Assembly (NCBI GenBank): GCA_003118195.1
Contig: BEXV01000030.1
Location: 58,019-122,018 of the forward strand
From: Hemicentrotus pulcherrimus
Lineage: Eukaryota; Echinodermata; Echinoidea; Camarodonta; Strongylocentrotidae
Reading direction: 5' to 3'
DNA length: 64,000 nucleotides
Both the position numbers and the translations under genes were made by a program. Below the pieces are notes generated by a model, which worked only from the letters and a program-made list of their open reading frames with translations, was not told where the DNA came from and did no database searches. Shown here piece after piece: positions 63,780 to 64,000 of the stretch; within the stretch, counting starts at the first letter, position 1, and each line of letters starts with the position of its first letter.

Positions 63780-64000
63780 ACCTTTTCTCTTGTTATTATT
63801 TCTTGCCTTTCTTCTTTCATTCCTATAATCCTTCATTTCATTTCCTCTTCATTTCTGTATTGTTTAGACCATCCCACCCTTCTCCTTATTTTCTCTTTAC
63901 ATCTTGCTTTATTCATCTCTTTGATTCTACACTCACATTCTTTCTGACATACTCTCACCCTCTTTCTCCCACAGGAAATCTTGTCTTGCCAGGATTTAAA
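63780..64000 (+). other. Long pyrimidine-rich stretch ending in a good acceptor at the window edge
   Basis: Nearly 200 bases rich in C and T end in CTTTCTCCCACAG at 63975. The 25 bases after it (GAAATCTTGTCTTGCCAGG and on) run off the window. In phase 0 they read E-I-L-S-C-Q-D-L and in phase 2 N-L-V-L-P-G-F-K. Neither continues a PDZ domain from the 3870 donor, which needs V-N-G. It may be an acceptor of an alternative exon, an exon of another transcript, or simply a CT-rich tract. Confidence 0.25.

Larger units (their letters stand above)
3871..64000 (+). other. Probable giant intron of the PDZ gene (at least 60 kb)
   Basis: The intron begins with GTGAGT after the PDZ exon. The next exon should start in phase 0 with codons for V-N-G. 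Every AG followed by a GTNAAY word that I noticed reads wrongly on translation; examples are 9522, 15283, 29744, 36280 and 50719. No convincing exon was found on either strand. The length fits the very long introns known in vertebrate PDZRN3/PDZRN4 genes. Repeats, tandem duplications, candidate recursive splice sites and a hairpin family inside it are listed separately. Stretches between those entries (for example 4-8 kb, 12-15 kb, 22-25 kb, 46-49 kb and 52-55 kb) are AT-rich intron in which I see nothing specific. A nested non-coding transcript cannot be excluded. Confidence 0.65.

Noticed and set aside
1..64000. CRISPR array, prokaryotic operon or viral genome
   Set aside because: No regularly spaced repeats, no long adjacent frames with ribosome-binding sites, and no viral domains. 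The sequence is typical animal intron.

Overview
The window is animal (eukaryotic) nuclear DNA, almost all of it intronic. It is AT-rich, has no long open frames outside low-complexity tracts, and carries microsatellites, MITE-like palindromes and scaffold gaps (N runs). Frequent ACATGTAC-type words and the repeat types seen suggest a marine deuterostome, most likely an echinoderm such as a sea urchin. This is inferred from sequence style, and no species marker was found.

Only one coding exon can be supported: 99 bases on the + strand at 3772-3870. It has a clean acceptor and donor and encodes 33 residues from the middle of a PDZ domain. The wording around the second conserved strand (LQVHDRMIE, with His where most PDZ domains have Gly) resembles the first PDZ domain of the PDZRN3/PDZRN4 (LNX3/LNX4) RING-PDZ ubiquitin ligases. 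The donor is phase 0 and the next residues should be V-N-G, but no matching exon was seen downstream. About 60 kb from 3871 to the window end is therefore probably one giant intron that continues past the window. Positions 1-3771 are the end of the preceding intron.

Within the giant intron there are four kinds of structure. (1) Two near-copies, 17.3 kb apart, of a roughly 70-base block end in a 3' splice site fused directly to a 5' splice site (ACAG|GTAAG, at 38933 and 56266). They look like recursive-splicing (zero-length exon) sites. Two candidate microexons lie at 29029 and 51091. (2) A dispersed family of short imperfect hairpins, with ends like AGAAGGGCATTATCTC and CCCTTCTGGCGCTAAG, occurs at 27.75, 35.03, 44.19 and 63.19 kb, with a weaker relative at 62.19 kb. 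I do not recognise this family. (3) There are non-autonomous DNA-transposon-like elements: a 284-base MITE at 8.69 kb, three copies of a TATCTCGAGATTGCC-ended family at 11.4, 26.1 and 41.6 kb, and a foldback at 21.36 kb. (4) There are tandem duplications of about 91 to 107 bases at 36.25, 40.54 and 51.70 kb, together with many GA/CT tracts.

No rRNA, complete tRNA, CRISPR array, bacterial gene or second protein-coding gene was supportable. The remaining long stretches are intronic sequence in which nothing specific was seen.
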